Source of the DNA: a bacterium ADurb.Bin243 | Lineage (GTDB): Bacteria > Muiribacteriota > UBA9980 | Length of the DNA: 64,000 nucleotides | Reading direction: 5' to 3' | NCBI GenBank assembly: GCA_002069765.1 | Contig: MWBZ01000007.1 | Coordinates: forward strand, 40,291 to 104,290 | Shown: positions 8,529 through 16,662 of the stretch, piece by piece | Layout of the letters: each line of letters opens with the position of its first letter | How positions within the stretch are numbered: position 1 is the stretch's first letter | Made by a program: the position numbers and the translations under genes | The notes under the pieces: model-generated | Seen by the model: the letters and a program-made list of their open reading frames with translations, nothing else | Told to the model about the DNA's origin: nothing | Database searches by the model: none

Positions 8529-9404
8529 ATGATGATAAATAAAGATAAAAAAACAACAACCGGAAAATCCTTTAAAAAAAATAACGAAAAAACTGGCGCC
8601 AAATTTAAATCCAGGCCCGATGCGGCGCCGAAAGCTAAAACTATCAGCTTCAACTCTCAGGACGGCGTGTGCGCGCTTTACAGGGCGCTGTCTAAATTAT
8701 CAGTGTGCTCGAGGACCGCTGCCAAAGAATATATAACCGGCGGCCGCGTCATGGTCAACGGCACGATCATAAATGATATGATGTACAGCGTTAATCTTAA
8801 AAAAGATAAAATCAAAGTCGATGGAAAAGCCGTCAGCGAAAAAAAATACCAGTACATCGCGTTCAACAAGCCCGCAGGCTACGAAACCAGCTGCCGCGCG
8901 TCTATTAAATCAGCTAAAACCATATACGAACTCATCCCGTTCGCAAAAGCTAACGGCCTCAATCCCGCCGGATGGCTCGATAAGGAATCGCGCGGCCTTA
9001 TAATACTTACCAACGATAACGCTTTTTCAGATAAAATATCGGGCGGAAACTCTAAATTAGCTAAGCATTATATGGTTAAAACCAACGCGGATATCGACGA
9101 AGAACAGATAAAAGAATTCGCTCAGGGAATCGTAATAACCGACGGAACGGGCGATAGCGTTAAAACCCGCCCATGCAGCATAAAACATGTCGGTGAATGC
9201 GCTTACGAAGTAACGCTCACCCAGGGAATCAACCGGCAGATAAGAAAAATGTTCGAATATTTCGGCGTTAAAGTCGTTGATTTATTCAGGTATAAAATAG
9301 GCAAACTCGAAATAGCAGACGATAACGAAGGAACTTTCTTCAATATAAAACCAGAAGACATCACAGGCGTTCAAACTGATAAGCAGGCTAAAAAGAAAGT
9401 ATAA
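8529..9404 (+). CDS. RsuA/RluB-family pseudouridine synthase
   Basis: This 291-aa enzyme isomerises uridine in rRNA. After a Lys-rich N-terminal tail (about 1-40) an S4 RNA-binding domain runs from about 50 to 105 (LYRALSKLSVCSRTAAKEYI, GGRVMVNG). The synthase domain carries the catalytic Asp in GWLDKESRGLIILTND and the late motif TQGINRQIRKMFEYFG. The usual family sequence at the active site is GRLD, but here it is GWLD, an Arg to Trp change just before the catalytic Leu-Asp. The Asp itself is kept, so activity is expected. No strong ribosome-binding site is seen before the ATG-ATG start. The gene is monocistronic. Which rRNA position it modifies cannot be read from sequence. Confidence 0.88.
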   Translation: MMINKDKKTTTGKSFKKNNEKTGAKFKSRPDAAPKAKTISFNSQDGVCALYRALSKLSVCSRTAAKEYITGGRVMVNGTIINDMMYSVNLKKDKIKVDGKAVSEKKYQYIAFNKPAGYETSCRASIKSAKTIYELIPFAKANGLNPAGWLDKESRGLIILTNDNAFSDKISGGNSKLAKHYMVKTNADIDEEQIKEFAQGIVITDGTGDSVKTRPCSIKHVGECAYEVTLTQGINRQIRKMFEYFGVKVVDLFRYKIGKLEIADDNEGTFFNIKPEDITGVQTDKQAKKKV

Positions 9405-9598
9405 ATTAACGGCAGCCCGCTGCCGGTTAAATGTGCATTACATAAAAATATAATAAAACGATTGAATCACGCCAGCGTTTCGGCTCTAATAAATCCCTAT
9501 TTTAACAACGGTTTTGGTAAATTTGAAAAATATCTTAATAAGTTTTTATTGATGGCATATTACTTGCTTTATTAAAATTGGACAGGAGGGCTTCAAGA

Positions 9599-11083
9599 AT
9601 GGCAATTGCTAAAAACGGTAAAAAAAATGAAACCAAGAAAACGTCTGCGGTGAAGGAAAAATCTGCTGAAAAAAAAGGAGTTTCCGGCGCGGCGTCTTCG
9701 CGAAAATCGATCGCGGCTGAAGAAAAACCTTTAAAAACCGCTAAAGCGAAAGCCGAAAAGCCCCTGAAAACCGAAAAGAAAATCACTGCTAAAAGCGCTA
9801 AAACGGCGGCGCCTGAAAAAAAGAAAATAAATGCGGCAAAAATGCCGGAACCTGAAACCGTTAAAAAAGAAGAAATTTTAAAAACCGTAAAAGCCTCTTC
9901 CGCGGCCGTAAAAACAAAAACCGCGGATACGGCCGAAGTAAAGGAGCGGGTTGGCGTGAAAAAAACATTGACCTCCAGGCCTAAATCATCGGGCCCGGCT
10001 AAAACTGAAAAAAACGGCGCAGTTTCTAAAACGGCCGTTAAAGATGAAAAAAAATCTAAAACCCCCGCCGGCGCAAAAGCTAAAACTGCCATAAAAAAGA
10101 CGGCGGCAGAAAAAAGCCCATCAAAAGTCCAGAAGCGCGAAGTTAAAAAAGTCGTCGTTAAAACTCCTCTCGCTAAACCCGAAGCTATGAACGTCATATC
10201 TTCCGACGTCGAAAACCTTTACGGCAAGCATTATATAATAAACACAGCCCAGGAATTGCCTGAATCATACGGCAAAAACAGGCTTATAACTCTCGTGCGC
10301 GACCCCGAGTGGATATACACTTTCTGGGACGTGGCCGGAGAAACCATAACCGAAATTAAAAATACCATGGGCGCTAAAGAATTCAACGACGCTAAAAGAA
10401 TACTGCGTTTATACGACGGCGGCGAAGCCGGAAACTACTCCGATATAGAACTCACCGACACCGCTTCTTCATGGTACATTCACGTGAAACCCGAAGCCAG
10501 ATACGTTCTCGAACTCGGGTACCGCTCTAAAACCGGAGATTTTTATAAAATGGCGTCTTCTAACGATGTGGCTATGCCCAGCCAGAGGGTTTCAGAACAC
10601 AGCGACGAAAAATGGATGGTCAAAGACGGAGTTTTCGAGAAAATATACGAACTTTCAGGCGGATCGCAGCTCGGAATGAGCTCGGCCGATATCATGCAGG
10701 CTATGGCGCGCGGAATGAAACCCGAAGAATTTTCCCAGCTTATATCGCGCGGAATTTCATCCGAAACCCTTTCGTCGCAGTTCGCAGCCGAAAAAGCCCG
10801 CGAAGAACAGGAAGTTAAAAAACAACGCAAATTCTGGATGGTGCTCAATACCGAACTTATCGTCTATGGCGCCACCGAACCCGACGCCAGCGTCACCCTC
10901 ATGGATAAACCCATCAAATTGAGGCCGGATGGAACTTTTTCGATCAGAATGGCCCTGCCCGACGGCGACGTAGATATACCCGCGGTCGGAGTTTCAGCCG
11001 ATAAGATCGACAAAATAACCATTACCCCCGAAGTGCATAAGAGAACACACTACAGCAAGGCCGAAAAGGAGAGCGCTCTCTAA
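9599..11083 (+). CDS. DUF4912-domain protein with a Lys/Ala-rich N-terminal arm
   Basis: The 494-aa protein has residues 1 to about 190 in a low-complexity Lys/Ala/Glu arm of histone-H1-like composition. A DUF4912 domain follows (about 205-330), recognised by LVRDPEWIYTFWDV. A C-terminal segment (about 410-480) with the repeat-like FWMVLNTELIVYGATEPDASV looks like a second beta-sandwich. DUF4912 genes are commonly next to GH57 branching enzymes, as here: the stop codon overlaps the next start (TAATG). A role in glycogen or polysaccharide handling is inferred from that pairing. The ATG at 9599 is chosen because AGGAGGG ends 8 nt upstream, whereas the upstream in-frame TTG at 9578 would place the ribosome-binding site inside the gene. 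Confidence 0.85.
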   Translation: MAIAKNGKKNETKKTSAVKEKSAEKKGVSGAASSRKSIAAEEKPLKTAKAKAEKPLKTEKKITAKSAKTAAPEKKKINAAKMPEPETVKKEEILKTVKASSAAVKTKTADTAEVKERVGVKKTLTSRPKSSGPAKTEKNGAVSKTAVKDEKKSKTPAGAKAKTAIKKTAAEKSPSKVQKREVKKVVVKTPLAKPEAMNVISSDVENLYGKHYIINTAQELPESYGKNRLITLVRDPEWIYTFWDVAGETITEIKNTMGAKEFNDAKRILRLYDGGEAGNYSDIELTDTASSWYIHVKPEARYVLELGYRSKTGDFYKMASSNDVAMPSQRVSEHSDEKWMVKDGVFEKIYELSGGSQLGMSSADIMQAMARGMKPEEFSQLISRGISSETLSSQFAAEKAREEQEVKKQRKFWMVLNTELIVYGATEPDASVTLMDKPIKLRPDGTFSIRMALPDGDVDIPAVGVSADKIDKITITPEVHKRTHYSKAEKESAL

Positions 11084-12675
11084 TGCAAGAAAAAGGCTAT
11101 ATCTCAATGGTGCTTCACGCGCACCTGCCTTACGTCCGCCATCCCGAATATAAATATTTTTTAGAGGAAAACTGGCTTTTCGAGGCCATAAACGAAACGT
11201 ATATCCCGCTTCTCAATATATTCGAAACTCTCCGCCACGACGGCGTTAATTTTAAAATAACCATGTCGCTTACGCCCACGCTCCTTGCAATGCTTTCAGA
11301 TCCTCTCCTGCAGGAACGCTACATAAAACATATCGACGCGCTTATAGAACTCGCCGATAAAGAAGTGACAAGAACCCAGCTGATGGCTGATTTTAACAAA
11401 GTAGCCAGGATGTACCTCGATAAGTTCACGCTTAACCGCAACGTATTCGTCGGAAAATACGGCGGCAACCTCATAAGCGGCTTTAAAAAATTCCAGGATT
11501 CGGGCAATCTTGAAATAATCACCTGCTGCGCTACGCACGGCTTTCTGCCGCTTATGTCGGTCAACTCCAAGGCTGTCGAAGCCCAAATAAAAATAGCCGT
11601 CGATTCTTACGAAAGACACCTCGGCAGAAAACCCCGCGGAATATGGCTTGCCGAATGCGGATACTTTCCCGGCCACGACGAGATACTCAAAAAATACGGA
11701 ATACAATTCTTCTTTACCGATACCCACGGAGTCCTTCACGCTTCGCCGCGCCCTAAATACGGCGTTTTCGCGCCCGTGTTCTGCGGGTCCGGAGTGGCCG
11801 CTTTCGGCCGCGACGTAGAATCTTCACGCTCCGTGTGGAGCATGAACGAAGGATACCCCGGCGATTACAACTACCGCGAATTCTACCGCGACGTCGGCTT
11901 CGATCTCGATCTCGATTATATCAGGCCTTATATCCATCCGGACGGAATCAGGATAAATACCGGCATTAAATACTATAAAATAACCGGAAAGACCAACCAG
12001 AAAGAAATTTATAATCCCGAAAAAGCTTCCTACATGGCTAAAGAACATGCGGCTAACTTCCACTTCAACCGGGTTAAACAGGTCGAACACCTATCCCGCT
12101 ACATGGACCGCAAGCCGCTCGTGGTTTCGCCCTATGACGCCGAACTCTTCGGCCACTGGTGGTACGAAGGCCCCCAATTCATAGAACATTTCCTCAGAAT
12201 GTCCAGCGATTCAAAAAGCGCCGTCAAACCCATTACGCCGGCCGAATACCTCGATATGTACCCTAAAAACCAGGTGGTCACCCCGTCTTTCAGCTCCTGG
12301 GGCCACAAAGGCTATTCAGAAGTGTGGCTCGCGCCACAAAATGACTGGATATATAAACACCTTATAGAAATCGCCGAAAGAATGGTCGAACTGGCCACTT
12401 ATTACCAGAACCAGAGCTCAGACCTCCTGGTAAACCGCGCGCTCGCTCAGGCGGCCCGCGAACTCCTGCTGGCCCAGAGCTCCGATTGGGCGTTCATTAT
12501 GTATAATAACACTACGGTCGAATACGCCGTTAAACGCACAAAAGATCATATCAACCGCTTTAACTCGCTTTACGATCAGATAAAACGCCGCCGTATCGTG
12601 CCGGAATTCCTCCAGGCGCTAGAATACCACGATAATATTTTTCCCGATATAGATTACAGAGTTTATGCCATGTAA
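11083..12675 (+). CDS. GH57 1,4-alpha-glucan branching enzyme (DUF1957 type)
   Basis: This 530-aa cytoplasmic enzyme forms alpha-1,6 branches in glycogen-like glucans. GH57 motifs are present in order: LHAHLPYVRHPE at the N-terminus, CATHGFLPLM, then GIWLAECGYFPG with the nucleophile Glu. SPYDAELFGHWWYEGPQF follows with the acid/base Asp. The helical C-terminal domain includes WAFIMYNNTTVEYA, as in the DUF1957 branching enzymes. Length is normal for the family (about 520-560 aa). It is translationally coupled to the DUF4912 gene and followed by a strong terminator at 12703-12744. No glycogen synthase or phosphorylase is in the window. Confidence 0.92.
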   Translation: MQEKGYISMVLHAHLPYVRHPEYKYFLEENWLFEAINETYIPLLNIFETLRHDGVNFKITMSLTPTLLAMLSDPLLQERYIKHIDALIELADKEVTRTQLMADFNKVARMYLDKFTLNRNVFVGKYGGNLISGFKKFQDSGNLEIITCCATHGFLPLMSVNSKAVEAQIKIAVDSYERHLGRKPRGIWLAECGYFPGHDEILKKYGIQFFFTDTHGVLHASPRPKYGVFAPVFCGSGVAAFGRDVESSRSVWSMNEGYPGDYNYREFYRDVGFDLDLDYIRPYIHPDGIRINTGIKYYKITGKTNQKEIYNPEKASYMAKEHAANFHFNRVKQVEHLSRYMDRKPLVVSPYDAELFGHWWYEGPQFIEHFLRMSSDSKSAVKPITPAEYLDMYPKNQVVTPSFSSWGHKGYSEVWLAPQNDWIYKHLIEIAERMVELATYYQNQSSDLLVNRALAQAARELLLAQSSDWAFIMYNNTTVEYAVKRTKDHINRFNSLYDQIKRRRIVPEFLQALEYHDNIFPDIDYRVYAM

Positions 12676-12702
12676 TCACTAAATCCAATTAAAAATAAAC
12701 AT

Positions 12703-12744
12703 AAAACAGGGGAGAAAAGGCCGAAACCTCTCTCCCCTGTTTTT
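12703..12744. terminator. Terminator after the GH57 gene
   Basis: A 13-bp inverted repeat (AAAACAGGGGAGA at 12703-12715, TCTCCCCTGTTTT at 12731-12743) ends in a T run. It lies between the plus-strand GH57 gene and the convergent phosphoesterase gene and could serve both strands. Confidence 0.85.
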
Positions 12745-12799
12745 ATATTATTCGTATTTTATTTTTAGCTTGCCGCTTTATTCAAATACTAATTAAAAA

Positions 12800-13753
12800 T
12801 TATTCGCCGCCGTGCATTTCGTTGAGAACCCTTCTGCTGAGACGGAATTTATCGCGAAGTTTTTTATTTTCATCGTAAACCGAAAATGTTACGTCAGGCC
12901 CGGATACTTCAATTAATACATGCTGGAAGAACGAACCGCTATAGTTTTCGGTGCCGCCGCGGCCGATTTTGGTTCTGATAGGCGCGCCGCAGGAGCCGTT
13001 TATTATCTGAAAGACGTTATTTATCTTCTGCCTGTCGAAAAGATGTTCGTGGCCGCAAAAATAAGCGTCTACACGGTACTTGTTGAGAAGCGACCAGAAT
13101 TTGTCGCGCTGAGATGGATATTTATCGAGAGAGCTGCCTATGTGGCCGCCTACGGGATAAGCCGGCGAGTGGCCGAATACGAAAACATGGTCGGCCGACA
13201 TGCTCATCTTCAGATCGCCTTCCAGCCAGTTAAGCTGTTCATTGGTCAGGTTGTTATTTTCATCGGGAAGATTGGTCGTAAGGCATATAAAATGAGAACC
13301 TTTGTGGTCGAAAGAATAAGCGAGTTTATTGTACTTGCCGCTGAGCGTCGCTGGATTATCAAAGGTTTTTTTCAAAATATCTACGTGAGCCTGCGTGGTG
13401 CATTCGTGATTGCCGAATGAAAAATATATGGGAACCCTATCCGTGAGAGGTTTCATTGCCGCGCGAAAATTATCGAGCTGTTTTTTGAATACATTGAGGT
13501 CTTTTTTACTGCCGAGAACCATATCGCCCTGGAATAGAACAAATTCAGGTTCGTCGCCGACGGCGTTCGCTACGATCTTATCGAGTATCGGTTTGTTTAT
13601 GCCTATAGGTTCGCCGTTGGAACGCGAATCGGCCATGCTCACGAATTTGAACTCTTCCGCTAAAACCGTTCCCGCAGCCAGCATTACCATGCATAATACC
13701 GCCGCCGATAAAAATAAATTTCTTAAAACAACCGTGTACTTTGCTCTTTGCAT
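12800..13753 (-). CDS. Secreted calcineurin-like metallophosphoesterase
   Basis: The 317-aa exported phosphoesterase has a signal peptide, NLFLSAAVLCMVMLAAGTVLA. The metal-site motifs appear in order: ADSRSNG, FQGDMV, FGNHEC, FGHSPAYP and CGHEHLFDR. These are the five blocks of the calcineurin-like fold. The first block is D-x-R where D-x-H is usual, a known variation in some subfamilies. The C-terminal beta segment (EVSGPDVTFSVYDENKKL) is typical of secreted members. The ATG at 13753 is chosen because a signal peptide starts there and GAGAG lies upstream, rather than the longer in-frame start at 13819. It stands alone. The substrate is unknown. Confidence 0.85.
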   Translation of the reverse strand: MQRAKYTVVLRNLFLSAAVLCMVMLAAGTVLAEEFKFVSMADSRSNGEPIGINKPILDKIVANAVGDEPEFVLFQGDMVLGSKKDLNVFKKQLDNFRAAMKPLTDRVPIYFSFGNHECTTQAHVDILKKTFDNPATLSGKYNKLAYSFDHKGSHFICLTTNLPDENNNLTNEQLNWLEGDLKMSMSADHVFVFGHSPAYPVGGHIGSSLDKYPSQRDKFWSLLNKYRVDAYFCGHEHLFDRQKINNVFQIINGSCGAPIRTKIGRGGTENYSGSFFQHVLIEVSGPDVTFSVYDENKKLRDKFRLSRRVLNEMHGGE

Positions 13754-14197
13754 CTTGAAATACTCTCTTTCTACTTTTTTGATATTGATATCTTTACTAT
13801 ATCTTAATTTGAAATACAAGATTATAGTAACACATCAATTATACTCGCTAAAAAATGGTTTGTCAATTTTTCGAACAACTTTATAGCCTTTTTAATTTTA
13901 TACTTGGAAATATAGCTTTTATAGCTAAATACCGTTAAAAATTTTACGGCCTTTTTTTGATAAGGGAAGGCCAGGTGCCAAAGGCCCCTGCCTTCCCTTA
14001 AAATCCCTTCCAACCCCTGACTCGCCTGACGCTTTATTTTTGTGGAGTGCCGGCTTTTCAGTCGGGACTTTAACTCAGATTAGCTCTTTTCTTACGTTGC
14101 TATAAATTCTTATCTGTTTTTATTTTATTTTCCTAAAATCTGCTAAAATTTCTTTTATGCTCAGCTTTCTTTTATCTCTTTATTTGCTCTGTTTTTT

Positions 14198-14223
14198 GCA
14201 GACGCGCGCACGCGCGCGTCTGC
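14198..14223. repeat. 26-bp GC-rich palindrome
   Basis: Arms of 12 nt, GCAGACGCGCGC and its reverse complement, are separated by 2 nt. The centre is alternating CG/CA, a sequence prone to cruciform or Z-form DNA. It stands in the middle of an AT-rich gene-free region with no poly-T tail, so it is not a usual terminator. Confidence 0.7.
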
Positions 14224-14445
14224 GCAGCAATAATGGCTTGTTGGTAAGTCCACATTAATGTTTTATATTATACTTTTTGGTTAATAACCTTTTTTTAAGT
14301 TGCCTTTAAGCTTATAGCAGGGGCCAGACAAAATTTTTGAGGAGCGTTGCGGCGGCACTAAGACCTCCATGTCTATCGGATGGGCGTGAGGTCTGTACAC
14401 GAGTTAAACAAATAGAGCTCGCAGGGCGAGCCCCAGCCTTAACTA

Positions 14446-14473
14446 TTCACTGTTCACTATCCACTATTCACTA
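14446..14473. repeat. Four tandem 7-bp repeats
   Basis: TTCACTG, TTCACTA, TCCACTA and TTCACTA stand head to tail just upstream (in map terms) of the 3' end of the minus-strand gene at 14510. They are too short and too regular for CRISPR and look like a slippage-prone simple repeat. Confidence 0.7.
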
Positions 14474-14509
14474 ATAAATTGCCCGGAGGGAACCTTTAAA
14501 AAAGTCCTT

Positions 14510-15619
14510 TCAATTCAACTCGTCGATTGTGAATTTATAAAACCGTACCTTGTTCGGAGCGTCGCTTTTTTTCATATAAAAGATCGAGCCCGCGGCGTCT
14601 ATGTATATGTACCGCCGGGCCGGCATTTCCGGCGATTCCGGCACACGGACGCGGCCCATGAATTTTCCGTTTTTATTGAATTTATAAATATAACAAGCCG
14701 TGAACGCCCCGGACGCGCCGCCGTAAAGCGCCTCAATATAAACGCACCCCGAGGCGTCTGAGCCGGCCGGCCTGACGCTTTTAACGCCTTCGCCTTTAGC
14801 GCCGGCGGGGGCGAGTTCCTTCAAAAGCGGCACCCAGTCGTAATCTCCGGTTGCAAGATCGAAGGTGGACATTATAGCTTCGCTGCCGCGCGCCTCGACG
14901 CCGAATACGGCGGAACCGCCGTTGAAAGAGGCAGAACCCGTGAAATTTTTCGGAAATTTTTTGACCGGCGCGATGACGCCTTTTTTATAAATAAACGCGC
15001 GGTCGGACGAAGCGCCAAAAACGGCATTGAGCAGCAGGCCTTCATCGAAGGCGCCGCGCGCCGCTAACGGCCAGATGCCGCCCGGAGTGAAATCATCGGC
15101 GGGAGAACCTTCGGATAGAGCCGGAATGCCGATCTTTTTCAGCGGTGAAAATATTTTGCCGGAAGACATATCGGCTTCTATGACGCCTATTTCACACGCG
15201 CCGTCGAATATAAAAAACGACGCGCGCGATGACGCAAGCCAGACGAATCCCGATAAATTCGCGCCTGCCTGAACTTTCAGCTCGCCCAGAAATTTTCCCG
15301 ACATATCGAAACGGCAAAGCCTTTCCCTGCCGGGATCGAGCACCAGCAGAAGATTAAGCTTCTCAAAAACACTGAAAGAAACTGGAAAATCAGAGGCGGC
15401 GTACATGGAGATAGTTTCATCGTTAGTCCCCGCAGGCGACGGTTTAACTGAAGCGGAGCCGCCGGACGCGCAATCGATCTCGAATAATGGTATGGGCTGA
15501 AACGCACCGCTGCCGCCGAAGGCGGCACTAAACTCGAAAAAAGTTAAAAATAACGACGCTATAATAAAAAACGGCAATATTAAAACGCGCCCGACGCGAG
15601 AATTTTCTTTTATCTTCAC
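14510..15619 (-). CDS. Secreted beta-propeller-like protein A
   Basis: The 369-aa exported protein has an N-terminal hydrophobic signal (LILPFFIIASLFLTFFEFSAAFG). Propeller-like repeats follow, such as LNLLLVLDPGRERLCRFDMSGKF and CYIYKFNKNGKFMGRVRVP. The C-terminal arrangement, Y-I-x-K-F-x-K-x followed by a proline-rich gap and a final FYKFTI strand, matches the proteins at 42183 and 45233 in this window. The three therefore look like one paralogous secreted family, probably six-bladed NHL-like. The start is GTG at 15619 with AGAGG 7 nt upstream. Composition is GC-richer and more Ala/Gly-rich than its two paralogues. No enzymatic residues are apparent. A binding or scaffold role in the envelope is inferred. 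Confidence 0.75.
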   Translation of the reverse strand: MKIKENSRVGRVLILPFFIIASLFLTFFEFSAAFGGSGAFQPIPLFEIDCASGGSASVKPSPAGTNDETISMYAASDFPVSFSVFEKLNLLLVLDPGRERLCRFDMSGKFLGELKVQAGANLSGFVWLASSRASFFIFDGACEIGVIEADMSSGKIFSPLKKIGIPALSEGSPADDFTPGGIWPLAARGAFDEGLLLNAVFGASSDRAFIYKKGVIAPVKKFPKNFTGSASFNGGSAVFGVEARGSEAIMSTFDLATGDYDWVPLLKELAPAGAKGEGVKSVRPAGSDASGCVYIEALYGGASGAFTACYIYKFNKNGKFMGRVRVPESPEMPARRYIYIDAAGSIFYMKKSDAPNKVRFYKFTIDELN

Positions 15620-15799
15620 TTCCGCACCTCTAATTTTTATTCATAATCAGTTAAGTTTCAACTATCGGTTATCCGTCAAATATGGATCGGATCTTTATAA
15701 TTTTAACAGCAATCGGCTGACTATGCAAGAAATAATTGGTCCTTTCTCATATCGTATGGATAAAATATTTTATTTAATTTAAGAGTTCAGAACGGATAA

Positions 15800-15828
15800 T
15801 TGAAAAAGCATTTTTTTTATGTTATAAT
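15800..15828 (+). promoter_or_regulatory. sigma70 promoter of the CheY-FHA gene
   Basis: TTGAAA (15800-15805), a 17-nt spacer and TATAAT (15823-15828) precede the gene. The promoter overlaps the farthest upstream in-frame start codon, which shows that translation must begin further downstream, at 15882. Confidence 0.85.
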
Positions 15829-15881
15829 TGCTTCGAAGTTATCGATTTTTAAATTTAAACGGATCGGACTGCGGTGCAATT

Positions 15882-16628
15882 ATGATAATAAGAAACGAAA
15901 AGATACTCATAGTAGACGACGCTAAATTCATGCGGCTGATGATAAAAAGAGCCCTGCAAAAACTCGGGTTTTACAATATGTACGAGGCAGGCAGCATACT
16001 CGAAGCCATGCCGCTTTATCAGCAGATCAGGCCCGATCTGGTTACGATGGATATCACGATGCCCGGCGATTCCGGAATAGACGGGCTCACCATGATAAAA
16101 AAAATCAACCCCGACGCTAAAGTCATTATGATATCGGCCGTTTCCACCCGCGAAAATATAGTGAAAGCGTTCTCGCTCGGCGCGGTATATTTTGTGAGCA
16201 AGCCTTTCGAAGAAGAAAAATTCAACGCGGTGCTCGAAAAAGCCCTTCCGGGCCCGGTCGTAAAAGCCGCTCCCGAAGCCCAGGTGCTGTTTTTAACTTC
16301 AAGCGACGAATCCATTAAATTAAACTGCCGCAACGGCGACATAATAGGCCGCTGCGATAAATGCAAATCCGACGAAGAACGCTCGCGTAACAATCTTAAA
16401 TGCAATATAGATAACAAAAGCAAAAATTTTATATCGTGCAAACATATAACCGCTGACGCCGAACAGGCAAAATTTTTATTCGAAGACGGAATTTTTTATA
16501 TGACGCCTCTTTCAAACTCGGTCGTAACGCGCTTAAACGGCGCGGCGCTGAACGTGTCGCAAAAATATCCGCTGAAATCAGGCGATATGGTCAGCTTTGG
16601 AACGGTCTATCTAAAAGTGACCGTTTAA
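15882..16628 (+). CDS. CheY-like receiver fused to a degenerate FHA domain
   Basis: The 248-aa two-domain regulator has a receiver domain at residues 1 to about 125. It carries the acidic pocket ILIVDDAKF, the phosphorylation-site Asp in VTMDITMPG, the switch Ser in MISAVS and the Lys in VSKPFEE. Residues about 140-248 read as an FHA fold: GDIIGR near the start, a Ser/His-containing ISCKHITAD, then NSVVTRLNGAAL and LKSGDMVSFGTVYLKV. Several phosphothreonine-contact residues are not clearly conserved, and a Cys cluster (GRCDKCKSD) is inserted early in the FHA part. There is no DNA-binding domain, so the output is probably protein-protein. The ATG at 15882 has CGGTG upstream and lies about 45 nt past the predicted transcription start. 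It is monocistronic or co-transcribed with the photolyase 34 nt downstream. Confidence 0.85.
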   Translation: MIIRNEKILIVDDAKFMRLMIKRALQKLGFYNMYEAGSILEAMPLYQQIRPDLVTMDITMPGDSGIDGLTMIKKINPDAKVIMISAVSTRENIVKAFSLGAVYFVSKPFEEEKFNAVLEKALPGPVVKAAPEAQVLFLTSSDESIKLNCRNGDIIGRCDKCKSDEERSRNNLKCNIDNKSKNFISCKHITADAEQAKFLFEDGIFYMTPLSNSVVTRLNGAALNVSQKYPLKSGDMVSFGTVYLKVTV

Positions 16629-16662
16629 TAAAAACGCGGCTTATATTTTTAAAATCAATTCA

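Larger units (their letters stand above)
13754..14509. other. 756-bp gene-free region with hairpins and short repeats
   Basis: No convincing gene was found on either strand. It holds an inverted repeat AAGGGAAGGC/GCCTTCCCTT (13962-13971/13990-13999). It also has a near-perfect GC-alternating palindrome (14198-14223) in otherwise AT-rich DNA, and four tandem heptamers TTCACTG/TTCACTA/TCCACTA/TTCACTA (14446-14473). Between 14310 and 14440 base composition shifts to higher GC without an open frame. It could hold an RNA gene or the remnant of a mobile element. Neither can be shown by eye. Confidence 0.5.

Noticed and set aside
9578..9598. Upstream TTG start for the DUF4912 gene
   Set aside because: It would put the AGGAGGG ribosome-binding site within the coding sequence.
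9535..10197. 220-aa minus-strand frame opposite the Lys/Ala-rich arm
   Set aside because: It is the hydrophobic complement of a low-complexity AAA/GCG-rich region and is a compositional artefact.
13410..13886. 158-aa plus-strand frame near the phosphoesterase
   Set aside because: It is antisense to the signal peptide and N-terminal half of the phosphoesterase gene, with no ribosome-binding site.
14446..14473. Possible CRISPR remnant
   Set aside because: Units are 7 bp with no spacers and no cas genes in the window. It is a simple tandem repeat.
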